Assembly: GCA_003049465.1 (NCBI GenBank)
Contig: PYSS01000093.1
Coordinates: 62,001 to 126,000, forward strand
Source: Magnaporthiopsis rhizophila
Lineage: Eukaryota > Ascomycota > Sordariomycetes > Magnaporthales > Magnaporthaceae
Length of the DNA stretch: 64,000 nucleotides
Direction of reading: 5' to 3'
This document shows positions 1 through 12,495 of the stretch, in pieces. How positions within the stretch are numbered: position 1 is the first letter of the stretch; each line of letters starts with the position of its first letter. The notes beneath the pieces were generated by a model. The model made no database searches and had not been told where the DNA came from. It saw only the letters and a list, made by a program, of their open reading frames with translations. The position numbers and the translations under genes are program-made.

Positions 1-3000
1 TTTGCTGCCTCGATCCGTACCCGCTGGGCCGCCGGATACAAGGAGAAAGATAACAGACAATCAAACCGCAATATCCCATCTCCTGCTAAGTAATATTTCA
101 AAGGGGCGGCGGGCGGGACGGGGGTGGCATGGCACGGCGCGGATCGAGGGTGGGGAGTTTGAATGACACGTGAACAGTCAAGTCGGGCGAAAGGCAACAG
201 GTTCCCCAGTAACCAAAGCTGCCTCCTCGACAGCGATGGCCTGTTCATTTGCCAGAGGCAGCATCTCCGCCCGGGCATGCGGGGGCGAAGGTGAGGGCGA
301 TTTCCACCGCACCGCATGCATGCCAGCAGAGCAGCGTAGCAGCGGCCTACTGGGAACAAGCTAGGAACGACGAGAAGTCCCTCGCAGCAAGGCGGAATGC
401 GAGGGTCCCGATTCGATAACCGATGTGGGGTGCGCGGACTACGAGCAGCGAAAAAAACAACAAGATTCCAAAGACAGAAAGAATAAGAAACAAAAAAAGG
501 CCAACATACTGCAACCTGGCCCGTAACCGGACCATGATCCCTTGTCCAAGAACAATTTAAAAACGAAACAGAACCCGGGAGTGGCAAAATGACGGTAGCA
601 ATGAGCATGTCAGGAAATGGTGATAGAGTAGTAAAATTTCCCAAGGGGTAGACAAAAAAAACAAGCCATCGCCAATGGACTTTTTAGCCGGACCATGATC
701 CCTTGTCGTGAAATGACAGCACAAAAGGACGGCAAAGCAGCGATGGTACGAGGCAAATGGCAAATGAACGTGACCCCGCGGCAATGTGGCTTTCAGAATA
801 GGATGACAAGGCCGACGCAAGGATGGATGCCGCGTACAAAGGTGAGTCCGTGGTGAAGGAGCCGGCGTCGATTTCGGATCAAAATTACGACTTTTTAGGG
901 TCGTCGCGGTCAGATTTCGTAAGGCATCTACGCAAACAACGCTAAAGGGCCAGACCAGACCAGACCAGCGAACGCATCCTCGAGCTCGAGCCCCTTCTTC
1001 TTTCGCCCCCGCCCCTGAAGGAATAGAGTGCGTCGGAGAAAGTCGAGAAGGCTGCAGGTACGGTTTCTGTCAGGCGGCAGGCGGAAAAGCAGGGGAAATG
1101 GGCAAGGACAAGCTGCGTCGGCTTTTTTTCTTGCTAGCAACATTTTGATTTCGCAGCATAGTTCGCAGTAGTATGCAGCCCAGAAGAAGGAGAAGTGTGA
1201 ACCGGGGGTCCCACCATCATCGGACTGGAAGCTCTCAGCCCCGAAACCGGCAGCATTCTCCCTTTTCATTACTCTTGCTGTTTCCGGGACTGTCTTGTCC
1301 TGGGCTTGGCAAAGCAGCAAGTGTTTACGCCCGCCTTCTGCCGAGCCAAGGAGAGGAGAGAGAAAGGATGAGATATTGGTTACGTCGTCGGACAAGCAAA
1401 AAAGGGAGGGGTACGGTCGAGAAGCCGATTGGGAGCCCTCTCCCCCCCTCCGACCCCAGCGATCGTAGCCTGTACCGACTAGCGTCTGCGCTGCCCATAC
1501 GATCGAGCCGGGCGACGCGGGTACCGGTACCTGCGTTTTTTCATCCCCCAGCCCCAGCAAATGCATCCCGCTAAGAGAGAGGGAAAATGGGCCCGTGCAG
1601 AGGGAACAGGTAACGGAGCAGCAGCCTAGGGAGTAGCCAGTCGGAGAGCTGGCGGGGCCATGATTTGTCTCCACACACCTTCGGAGAGCCTGAAGGGACA
1701 CTGGTTCTTCTGGGAGGCAGGCAAGGAGGAAAAGCACCGAAAATAAATCAAAACAGAGGAAGAAGAAGAAGAATAAGAAGAAAAAAAAAGAGTCATTCAG
1801 TCATTCCCTCCGATGCATCTTGAAAAGCAAAAAACGATAGGGAGCGACCTTTCCCATTAAGGGCCAGATCATCGCTCGGCACGAGGCCAATCAAGTCCGA
1901 GAGGCAGCTGTTCTAGTGTGCTTTCCTTTCTTTTCTCTGCTGATCCCGTGGCTTCCTGATATCGCTCTTTTTTTTTTTTTTTTCATGCTATACAAGTTGC
2001 CGAGGACGGCGACCTAACTCCCCGGTTCCGCGACGATAAAAAAAGCAAAAGCCATATGGGCGCATGGGGTGGTGTGATGTGCTGGCCGCTGTGAATGGGT
2101 GGCCGGCCCAGACATGATATTGCCTGCCGCCACTTTTTCCTTTTCCAATCCTGTAGGTCTGCAAGGCTCCTGGCATATATACATACCGTACCGCCTATAG
2201 TTATTGCCTGCCCCATGATGGACGAGGACGAGGGAGGGCGGAAAAGAAACGAAACAAAAAAAAAAAAAAAAAAAAGGAAAAAAAGCTGGTCCGGACAGAA
2301 CAGCAACGAAGGGATGTCGAAGCCGGGACTGGGTGGTTTCTTTTTTTTACTGGTGGCAGGGGTGAACTGTGTCCTGGCTCCGAGCTGCTGGATTGGCTTG
2401 GCTTGGAGCCGGGCAAAGTGCCGGTGAAGGAGAGAGAGTGCGTGAGAGAGAAAAAAAATGTGTGGTGGGTGGCGGTGGTGGGTGGCCTCAATCCAACATG
2501 TCAATTCGAAGCCAAAAATCCGGAGCGAGGAAAAAAAGTCCACCTCGACCTGATAAGGCAGGGGATAGATAGATGGAAAGAAACGAAAGCAGCCCGTCAG
2601 ACGAGACAGACGACCGGACCAATAACAGTCTCTTGGGATGGTGGCTGGCGGTGAAAAGGGATTCGGAAAAGAAAAGAAAAAGAAAAAAAGCAAAAATGAG
2701 ATCAGAGATATCACATGTAGCCCGCATCGTCTGTCTTATCGTATCTCACCTTTTTTTTTTTCTACTTCTTCTTTTTTTTCCTCCCTTGCATCCCCTTGCT
2801 TTTACTTTGCCCCTCCCTAAGGTGGCTTTTTGTTTTGTTTCTTGACAATCTCGCCAACTGCTGCGAATCGCCGCTGGCCTTCGGTTGCGGCCCTGTCCGA
2901 GTCGTGGCGGCCTGCCTGCTCCTCTTTACGATTACATCTCTCTCACTTCTCACACCGGTGCTCTGGCCCTCGCAGCAAAAGCAACCCCAAGTCCTGCAGC

Positions 3001-3464
3001 CGCAAATTGAAAGATCCACCAAGCAAGAAGCAGAAGACGAGGGCGAAGAAAAAAAACAAAAAAAAAAAAAAAGTCTGGGTGCGGTTGCTACAACGTGCCG
3101 GCACATGGCCCGCACCTTTTTACAGAATATCGAAGCATCCTCTTTTTTTTTCGCCCTCGATTCAAGTCGCCTGTCTGGTCTGCCCTCTCACCTCCACCGC
3201 GACTGCACACCTACACAACCACACCACACCCTGGGAATTCCCACCAGCCGTCAGGAGTGTTGCAACTGCCTCCTTGCCAATCGTTTCTTTCACTCCCACT
3301 TTTTTTTTCTCTCTTTTTCCTTTTTTCTTTTTTCTTTCACCATCGGCAGCGAGAGCGCTTCCGCCGAGACCATCGGAAGAGCAGGTGCTGCTGCACTGTG
3401 CGTTTGTCACGGGACGGGCAACCAAAGACAAAAAAAAAAAAAAAAAAACTGGCTTCATCAGTCT

Positions 3465-3639
3465 GCCTGCCTGCCTCCCTGCCTGCCCAGCGCTTGGGCA
3501 TTTTTTTTTTTTTTCTTTCGCAGCCCCGGCCTCATTCTCCCTACGAGGACTNGCCTGCCTGCCTCCCTGCCTGCCCAGCGCTTGGGCATTTTTTTTTTTT
3601 TTCTTTCGCAGCCCCGGCCTCATTCTCCCTACGAGGACT
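3465..3639. repeat. Exact 87-bp direct duplication flanking one N
   Basis: Positions 3465-3551 and 3553-3639 are the same 87 bases, including an identical 14-T run, with a single N at 3552 between them. A perfect repeat joined by one N in a homopolymer-rich stretch is what a failed gap closure leaves behind, so this is more likely an assembly artefact than a real tandem duplication. Confidence 0.8.
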
Positions 3640-4260
3640 GACCCCCTTGCAATTGACCGGTTTCGTTTCGCCAGTCGCGAATACATAGCCACGACGAACG
3701 ACGCGCCTTGTTACTCCTTCGCGCGTCCTCCGTGAACTACGACAACAACAGGGATTGCTCCAACGAAAAAAAAAAAAAAAAAACGAACGGGACGGTATCG
3801 TATCGCGCGAAAAGCACCATTGTCCAAACGCCCGCTAGAGATGGGTTGCCTGCCCTGGCCTTTGCCCCTGCCCCATACATACATAGCGACCTCACGTCTT
3901 TCGGCCCTCTTGTTGTCATCCGTGCGAGTCGTGATGCGGGAAAAGACGTAGTAGTGGTTATTCATCACTAGTGTTGGCGTCCTCATCTCTTTATGTTTTA
4001 TTTTTTTTTCCTCACGCGAAGCGAACATCCACAACCCGCTCTGGGAGTCAAAACAAGACTATTCCCTTTTTGCTCGTTCGGAGCTTTGCTAGTACTGTGC
4101 TCCTACTCCTCCCTCCCCAGGGTTTCGTCCCAAAAAGATTCCCTTGTCCATCAGTGCGCTTGCATCCATCAGCCGCAAAAGGTGCAAAGCGTTTCTCCCG
4201 CACATCTCCGTAGGCCGCCGCCGCCACCACCGACCGGTGCTTGCCCCTCTTTCTCTCTTC

Positions 4261-4332
4261 CCCCCCCCCCCCCCCCCCCCCCACCCCACCCNNNNNNNNN
4301 NNNNNNNNNNNNNCCCCCCCCCCCCCCACCCA
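4261..4332. repeat. Poly-C tract with a 22-base N gap
   Basis: A run of C (with a few A) fills 4261-4291, N fills 4292-4313, and C resumes at 4314. The true length of the tract is unknown. Confidence 0.9.
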
Positions 4333-7289
4333 TGCCGATCGCCGAATCTGGTTGTGGTAAAGGCAATCAGGCTGGGCTGCTATGGTGTCCAAGCGGAACG
4401 GTTTCCCTCGGCTCGACGTGCCCTTTTTTCTCTCGCTGCCGGTCTCTGGTCAGGTGGGAGATGGAAGAAAAGCAAGAGGGATAAGGAAAGGAAAGGAGAA
4501 AAAAAAAAGACAAGACCAGGCTAGTCGCAAAGCCATGTAACCCAACCACTTATCACTCCAGCCAAGCATCCAACACCGGAAACAAAAAAGCAAGCAACCG
4601 AGGTCTTGGCTCCCCCGTGGTGCCACCGTTCGGATACATACGCGCTTGCCGTGGGGGTTTTCTTTGCTTTTTTTTCTTCTGCCTGCCTGTCTGTCCTTCC
4701 CCGCGGCCGTTGAGATTGCTGTTGTTTCTCTCGTAGGACCTTGCGCTTGGACTTAGGTGTTGAAGTTATTGTTTGCTGTAGATGCTGTCAGATTCCGCCG
4801 GACCGTGCTTGCTTGTTGGTGACGAGGGTCGGCGAATCCCAAGATGAGATCTACAATCTACATCATTAGGGCGAAGAGTGATATAATAAAGCAGCAATAA
4901 GAAAATCACAGGATAGTCAACCTGAGACGGCACTTCTTTTGCTTCCTACGGCGGTCTTCCCCCATTCTTTCTAGTCGGTTTGGCCATTTTTTTTTATCTC
5001 CCTCGTGCGTCGGAGCATTCGAACACTTCCATGGCGGGGAATTTGGGTGGCAAGAGGGAAAAAAAAAAAAACCACGCTTCGATAATGGACTAACAAGGAG
5101 AGGAGGAAATAAAAATACATCCATCCCATCCCACTCAGCCCACTTTTATGCCTCCTGCACGCTCAGAGCCCCTTCTCCCACCACCATTACCAAACCGAAA
5201 AAGAGGCTTGACTTTTTGTGGTTTTTTCTCCTTTCTCCTCCTCCTCCGTGAAGATCCCATGCAAGGCACCACGAACCGCAGCACCAGCTAGCTCGCTCGC
5301 TCGCCCGCCCTTCGCCCCCTCCGCCCACTCTCGTGTGGCGGATGCTGCATACATCGGCGCTGCTGGGCTGTCCGCCTAACGTTTCAAGAGTAGAAGGACG
5401 CTTCCCTTTTTTCCGGTGGGAAGGGCTTATCCCGTAAGAATATGGCTGCTCGAAAAGAGACGAGTATGTGCGCAAAGCAGCTTCCTTTTTGCGAGCATTG
5501 GCTTGCACCATCACGCACGCCGTTTCTGTCGCTAGCTAGGTAGGTAGGTCTTGAATAGGAAAAACACACTTGCTCCGAGCCACCGTGTGTTATTCTCGTA
5601 ATGGACCCTCATCCCTGCCTGGCCCCTTTCGACGGCCGCGCGAGATGGGGGAGAGACAAAAGAGAAGGAGAGACATGAGAGCACGAGCAGGACGCGGCGT
5701 CGTGCTCGAGCGCAAGAAGCGGAAATGGCGGAGGACCGCAGCTAGAAGCCTTCTAGCCTTCGTCCTTCTCTCCTGGATGGCTAGGTGCTTTCTTGTATCT
5801 CGCTCGCTGGCGAGACGAGTGAGAGAGACATCCTGACCATAAAGAAGGCACGTTCGTCTCTCCCTACTTCTTCTCCTTTTTTTTTTGCTCCGTGTCTGTT
5901 CCAGCCCATCCATCCGGTCCGTCAGCCTTTGCATCTCGAATCTCGGCCTTTTTTGCTTGTTGTCTTGCTTTTTTAATTAATTTTTATTTTTTTATCTCTT
6001 CTCTTTTTGCTGGCCTGCCATTCGTTTTTCTTCCGCTACTTCGTTCCGTCCTTAATGGTAGTAACCTTGTTTCTCCTGTCCGCCACCTCCTCCTGCTCTC
6101 GCTTGCTGCCGCATCTGGTCTTCGCCACCAACACCACCGAGCCTCAACTGAAGTACGCAAACAAATCATCCCACCTTGCTCTCTACCCCACCGCCATCCT
6201 CGACCGGCAGTCCGTGGTGTGACCCGAACCTCGGAGGCCCGCTCGTTCGTCCGTCTGTCCGTCCGTCTTTCATCATCATCCATCGGCCGACAAAACAATA
6301 CGAGTCCTTGCGTCTCGCCTGGCCTTTCTCGCCTCTCACCAAGGGCCGACTTAGATAATCCGCGACGACCTGCAAGCGCACGATCCTCTTGCATCTCAAG
6401 CTGTGAAAGCCTGCTGGTCGTCTCCATTGCGCGGCCTGGTTTGGAATGGGAACCTTTTTTTTCATCTTTTCCCCGCGCTAAGAAGGCATTTATCATTATC
6501 ATTTTCTTTTTCCCTCTCCCTCGCTTGCGCATCGCCCGACAAGAAAAAAAGACTGCAATCTGCACCCTGGGGAAACATAAGCGAAGAGAAAAGAGAGAGG
6601 AAGAGAGGGCGAGAAAGAGGTACCTGCCGTTAAACCCGCGTTGGTTGCATTGAGGAGATCACGCTTGGACTTTTCGTTCCGGACAGGGGTACCATCCCAC
6701 GCCCACGTCCCTCGCTCTCTTCTGCTGCCCCGTCCATCTCCACACCAGAACCACACACACCCCTCCCCTGTCACAACCCACACCTCCTTCCCCTGCCCTT
6801 CCTTTTATCTATTTTATTGTATTTTATTATTTTTCTTCGACCACCCTCCCCCGGTCGGCGGAGACAACCATCCAAACCGCACACCCGCGCCCACCCACAC
6901 ACACCCACTCAATCACACACACCCCTTTCAATCCCTTCCCCCTGCTACCCAGCTACCTAGCCCACTAGGCGGTTCCTGGCCCTGGTCAAGCCCAGAAAAA
7001 ATAGAGCGACAGACGAGAAAGAGACAGAGACGTCCTCACCCCAGCCGTACCGCGAGAAGTGGTCAACCACATAGTCGAGGCAGGCAAACATATAAGTCCC
7101 CGGGTTCGCACACCACCGCACCGACCTTGTCTTGCACCACCACCTCGGGCCCCTCCTTCCAATCTTCCTTCGAAAGAAAGACAAGATCAAGGGAGAGCAC
7201 AGAGATCAAGGCAACCTCATCCAACATCACCACTTGTCATCATCATTGTCGTCGTCGTTGGCGTCCCCGCTATCAAAAAGTCAGAAGAG

Positions 7290-9041
7290 ATGGAACTCAT
7301 GGAGCTCGTCGACCACGAGCCTGCGGCTCGCCCGTTCCAGTGCGACTGGCAGTCCTGCAATAAGGTATGCCGCCGTCATGACCCCGTCATAGACCTCGCC
7401 TTGTCTTTCTACCTTTCCCCTCATCCGGCTCTATCTTGTCATCCCATCGACGTCAACCACACTGGTGGCACAGCGTCATGGATAACCAACAAAGCCTCAT
7501 ATATGACAGTCACTGACTTGACAACAACCCAAAAAATAGAGCTTCAATCGCAAGTCGGACCTCCAGAGGCATTACCGGATCCACACAAACGAGAGGCCAT
7601 ACTCGTGCAACACTCCCGGCTGCGGCAAGAGCTTCATCCAGCGCAGCGCCCTGACCGTCCACATCCGCACCCACACGGGCGAGAAGCCGCATCAGTGCCA
7701 ACACATTGGCTGCGGCAAGCGTTTCTCAGACGTATGCCTCTCCCTCTTTCTCCTTCTCAGCTTTACCTCTCCCGCCCAGCTGTGCACTAACACAACCCTC
7801 CACAGTCCTCCTCCCTGGCAAGGCATCGCAGGATCCACACAGGCAAGCGCCCGTACAAGTGCGCCCACGATGGCTGCCTCAAGTCCTTCTGCCGCAAGAC
7901 CACCATGGTTAAGCACCAGCGTCGCTCGCACCAGCGCGGCATCCACTCGTCCGAGCTGGACGACTGCAGCTCCGACTCGGGCTCCGAGGACTCTCCCTCC
8001 ACCCCCAAGAGCAGCTCGCTCCAGTGGGCGCCCCAGGGCGTCCACCCGGCCATGGCCGCCGTCGCCCACCACCACGCCGCCGCCGCCGCAGCCATGGGCC
8101 ACCCGCACCCGCACCACCACGCCCTGCACCGCGCCCAGTCCTTTGCCGACTTTGGCCACCACCACATGGGCGGCCAGCAGTACGGTCTCCAGGCCGGTCC
8201 CCAGCCCCAGTTCGCCACCACGGCCGGCCCCCACCGCCACAGCCTGTCCTCCTCTGCTCCTCACGAGTTCCACGGCCTGCCCACCGTCCACGAGCAGCAG
8301 CAGGCGGCCGCCGCCGCGGCAGCAGCACTAGCACACTCGCAGCAGCAGCCGGGCGCGCCCGTGCACGTGCTGCACAGGACAGCCAGCATGCCGCAGCAGC
8401 CCTACTACGTGACCGAGCAGGGCAACCCGGGCGTCGCCACGCTCAACACGCAGGTGCCCAGCCAGTACCACCCGCACCCGCACCAGGTGCCCAGGCAGCA
8501 GGTCGAGCGCATCGCCGTCGAGATCCCGTCTTCGTACTCGGCCGCCGCTGCCGGTGGCATGAACGGCTCCATCCAGAGCAGCCCCAGCAGCTTCTCTGCC
8601 GGGTCCGTCAGGAGCCCCTCGACCCAGGACGGCTTCTACACCCACCAGTCCGCCCAGGCCGCCACCTTTGCCCTGCAGACGGCCGGTCACCACCCGTCCA
8701 CGTCGCCCGTCGACGCCACCGCCCAGCCCTCGCCCTTCCAGTCGCAGCACCAGCAGGCGCCTGGCCAGGGCCCGGCGAGCCACCACTCGTCGCCCCAGGC
8801 CGTGCACGACAACCACCACAACAACCAGCCGTACCAGCCCGCGCCCGGACCGGGCGGTGCCGCTGCCGACGAGCAGTGGTACAACGGCGTGCAGTACCAG
8901 TCGCCCGTCGAGGTGGCCACCATCGGGCAGCTGCCCACGTACGGAACCGCGGGCGTTTATGACCCATGGGGTGGGCCCAAGCTCGAGTTTGAGGATGCCG
9001 CCGGGATGCAGATGCCCAGCGCCCGCATCGAGAACATGTAA
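7290..9041 (+). CDS. C2H2 zinc-finger transcription factor, four fingers
   Basis: Predicted nuclear DNA-binding regulator of 500 aa. Exons are 7290-7364, 7540-7731 and 7806-9041, with introns GTATGC..TAG and GTATGC..CAG in phase 0. Four tandem C2H2 fingers fill residues 18-131: C18/C23/H36/H40, C48/C53/H66/H70, C78/C83/H96/H100 and C108/C113/H126/H131, joined by TNERP, TGEKP and TGKRP linkers. Introns 1 and 2 interrupt fingers 1 and 3. The C-terminal 370 residues are low complexity, rich in His, Ala, Gln, Pro and Ser, as in many fungal activators. The finger block resembles ascomycete proteins labelled Egr-like C2H2 factors; I assign no symbol. The ATG at 7290 gives a compact N-terminus, but the frame stays open upstream to 7059, so an earlier start cannot be excluded. 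The gene stands alone in long noncoding DNA, as developmental regulators often do. Confidence 0.9.
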
Positions 9042-11152
9042 AGGACCCCGTCTGTTCGACGACCGGAGTCCTCTTGCCTTTCTCTCTCGCTCCTCCTCCT
9101 CCTCCGCCTCCCCCTCCTCCACAAACGCCCACGTCGCCTCAGTTACCACCTCATCCGTGGTAAACCTCATTAATGAGTCCTGAACAGGCTGGTCGGGGAC
9201 AGCAGCAGCAGGGCTGAGTCCCTTTCCCACCTCTCCGCCGCCTCCTCCACCAAAGGACGCCTAATGTCTTTCATCATCATCATCATCATCGACAAAGGAC
9301 GCGAAAAAAAAATATCACCAGAAAGCGTTCCTCCTGTACCACCACCATTCGCCTCTTGTGGCAGTCGGTCCTTGCGCCGACGCTGCTGGGAAACCGGATC
9401 TCGGCGCCACCAAAACCAAAAAACCAAAAACCAACAACAAAACCACCAACAACACCAATTTTTAATCCCTTCTAGACGCTCCCTCACGACAGTATAATAC
9501 CGCCGCCGCCTCTTTTTTTGCTGTTGCCCTTTTTTACAGGCGCTCTCTCCACACGAGCGAGGGCCTGTTGTATCACCACCACCACCTTTTGCTCTTTTTC
9601 GTCGCTTGGCACCTTTTGGAAAAAGATACCACCTCCTCGTCCACAGCCTCCTCAACGGGTTCCGCCGTCGACAGGCGGCCGTGTTTTTGCATCCTTGCAC
9701 CACTGCACCATACACGACATACCCCAGGCGCGTTTGTTTCTCTCTTTCCCCTTCATCGGGAGCAATCGTTCGCTCGACATCGGTCTCGGTGCGTTCGGTA
9801 AGAGACCTCGAAGTCTCTTAAGGGGTGGGTCGTCCCGTTCGATTCGCGGTCGCCTGCGACTAGGCGAAAGACAAGCCCTGATCGATCCACGTGGCCCTCC
9901 TCTCTCTCGTCTTTTTCCTTCAGTTCGGGTCGGGTTCGGTTTTTTTTTTTTTTTTTTCTCTTCCTCTCTCACGGTCCTGTGACGAAGTTCGCGACAACAA
10001 AAAAAAACCACAAACACGGAAAAAAAAAACAACCAACCAAAAGAGGGTCGGATGGATAACGACAAACAAAGCGAGGAAGAGGGAGTAGACGAAGAAACGA
10101 GTTTCTCCTTGTTGTCCGACGGGCGTGAAGAGACGGGTTTAAAGATAATAGACCGCAGAGGGCGGTAGAGGAGAAGAGGATGGATGGAAAGGGACGCCCA
10201 AAAGCATACGAAAGGCAGTCTGGGGTTGATGTGTCGACTGGCTGTCAGTTGTCCGATTGTACCAACACGAATTTCCTTTCTTTCCTTGTCGTTTTTCTGG
10301 GTCGGATGGGATCTGTCTGGAGCATACCTGTTGTTTTCCTTTTTCCTTTTTCATCATCTATTTTGTGATGATTCTCCTTCTCACGTCGCCTGGACATGTC
10401 GACGGCAGTGCCAATATACCTGGCACTTGTCCCGAGGCACTGGTCATCAAGTTCCTTCCACTCGGATGGAAATCATGTACTTATATATCATATTGTCTTG
10501 TGTGAGTGAGTGTGTGTGTTTTTGGGGATGGGGTTTGGGAGGGAATATCCGAGTGCAGTCCCGATGGGAAGTAACACACATCGGAGCACATAGCAACAAG
10601 GAAAAAAAAAAATAGGAATATCACATGGAATATCCATCAGCCTGCCTGCCAGTGACGCGATGTGGTGACTTGATTGGGTGAATGTGGCTGGGATGGGTGG
10701 GTGCAAGTCTGTGGCAGAGACGAGCATCGATTGGCGTTCTTGCAGGCCTGGCTACCAGGCAAGCGAGACGGCGAAGCAAAGCGGAAAAAAAGAATGCGAC
10801 GAGAAAGGGGTAGATGGACCGACGGCACGGCGGGTGCCGACGTAGATATTTGTTGATGCTTTGTCCACACCCATAGGAGGCACAGCGAAGGAGGCGGGGC
10901 CACGCTCGGCTGCTGTGAGCATGCAGGGGCAGCAGGGTCGGCTTATCGGGTCTCAGACGACATAAAAGGAGCATCGTGGTGTCGTCTCGGGCGAGTGCTG
11001 ACATCGAGTGGCGGGGAGTTGAAGAGGAGGGAGAATGATGGGAAGGCGACGAAAAGGGCAGCAGTCCCTTTTTCTGCAGCGAAGCAAAAACGCACTTTGC
11101 GCCTCGGGGTCGCTCGTGTGGGAGTTAATTTCACGCGTTTTATTTCCCGCCC

Positions 11153-11196
<44 letters not shown>

Positions 11197-11198
11197 CN

Positions 11199-11235
<37 letters not shown>

Positions 11236-12495
11236 GTACCACAGAAGCAAGATTTCTGTGCGCTTGACGGCTGTGGCTTGCTTCCCACTCCGACCAACAG
11301 CCCACGGTAAGAGGTAGGTGGGCTAGAAACAGGATGGATGGGTGGATATGGCGGGCGCTCCAACCGAGGAGTGTAACACAACGCAGGCGGGTGGCGTTCT
11401 TTCTTTGCTTATCGGCTTCGGTCTCCGTGGTGGGAGTTGGTGTTTCCCATGTAGCGGTCGCTCGGCTCGACACGTCGCGGGCGCGGCTCGGCGGGTTGGC
11501 GGGCGGTTGACAGGCTGCACGGGGCGTCGACTGCTGGCCGTGCGCTGTCGGTCGATTTTGTGCCAGCCGCGGGATAGGATATTGGCATGAATGTTTGCAA
11601 GACGTGAGACGAAACGGGGAACAAAATCACCAAGAAAGAAATGGAGGAGAAGAGGACATTTAAAAGAATCGACAGCAAAGTTTGTTGGGCAAAATAAACA
11701 GGAAAAAAAAAAAAAATAAAGATCTAGCCAGCCGTGGAATGAAGCGAAGACCGCAGCCCAGTTTATCCGCCAGTCCCAGCTCTCGTCTGGCGCCTGTGCC
11801 GCCGCGCCCTGGCCCGCGACTCCGGAAATAGCAAGGCGGGACGGGCAAATCAAAATTGCACGGCGAATCCAGGGCGGCCAGTCACAGCCGCCGTCCCGTC
11901 ACACAATCATTGTCTCTGCCGCCGATGGAAGATTGATTTAACAGTTCGGCACATTCCAATCGTCCTTGGGCCTGTCTCCACTCCTCCAACAGCAGTGGTT
12001 CATTGTGGAAGACCGGCCCGAGCGGCAGTTCGATCGATGCAGTTTGCACGGATTGTTCGCTGCTTGGTGATGGACGTGTTGGCTTGGCTGTCACCAGGCT
12101 GATGACAAGCCGGCACGAGTCAACCCTGTCCCCAACGAAGCTTGGGCCAACTCGTTTGGAGTATTCCATTACGTGTTCCGTCTCTAAATTGCATGGTTCT
12201 ATCCTCAGGCTGTCACTTTTGACCTTACTGTGATTGGTTTGTGCTTCAAAACCCAGGTTCTATTTCTTCAGCCTCTTCATGGAGCCGTTGTTTGCGCTGA
12301 TTGCTATCCATGGTTCGTGGAGATCGAGAGAGCTGGTCCGTGCGAGCTGCCGGCTGATGGGGTAGGTTATCCCCGCGTCGGCTTCCAGCTCTGGACCTCG
12401 GCACCCTGAAAAGGAGCCGAGTTGTCAGCGGAGCTGCCAAAGCTGGCAAGCTCAACAACCAAGCGTCAATCAAAGAAAACAAGAATCGCATCGCA
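9042..12495. other. Gene-free region downstream of the zinc-finger gene
   Basis: About 3.45 kb with no coding region I can support. It begins with the probable 3' UTR of the regulator (CT/CCT-rich, poly-T) and contains A/T homopolymers, a long poly-T with one N, and the promoter of the SDR gene at its right end. Frames of 60-180 aa on both strands overlap each other and show no domain. Confidence 0.5.
11154..11234. repeat. Poly-T homopolymer of about 80 bases with one N
   Basis: T runs almost without break from about 11154 to 11234, with CN at 11197-11198. The N probably marks an unresolved length in the assembly. Confidence 0.9.

Larger units (their letters stand above)
1..7289. other. Long gene-free 5' flank of the zinc-finger gene
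   Basis: I see no convincing gene here. The open frames are short, overlap on both strands and are made of low-complexity residues (F/S/L or K/R/E runs). The DNA is full of A and T homopolymers, CT-rich tracts (about 2740-2790, 3290-3345, 5875-6000) and CA/CCA-rich tracts (about 6720-6950). It probably holds the promoter and a long 5' leader of the regulator that starts at 7290. No start site or upstream reading frame can be assigned with confidence. Confidence 0.6.

Noticed and set aside
928..1737. 269-aa minus-strand frame in the left gene-free region
   Set aside because: No domain, overlaps a plus-strand frame, low-complexity composition, no splice or promoter context.
2762..3735. Overlapping frames of 117-301 aa on both strands
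   Set aside because: Built from homopolymer tracts (Phe or Lys runs) and extended through the N at 3552 and the artefactual duplication.
8024..8962. Alternative Arg/Pro/Ala-rich frames across the zinc-finger gene's third exon
   Set aside because: Shadow frames of a GC-rich, low-complexity exon; the His/Gln/Ala frame is contiguous with the four fingers.
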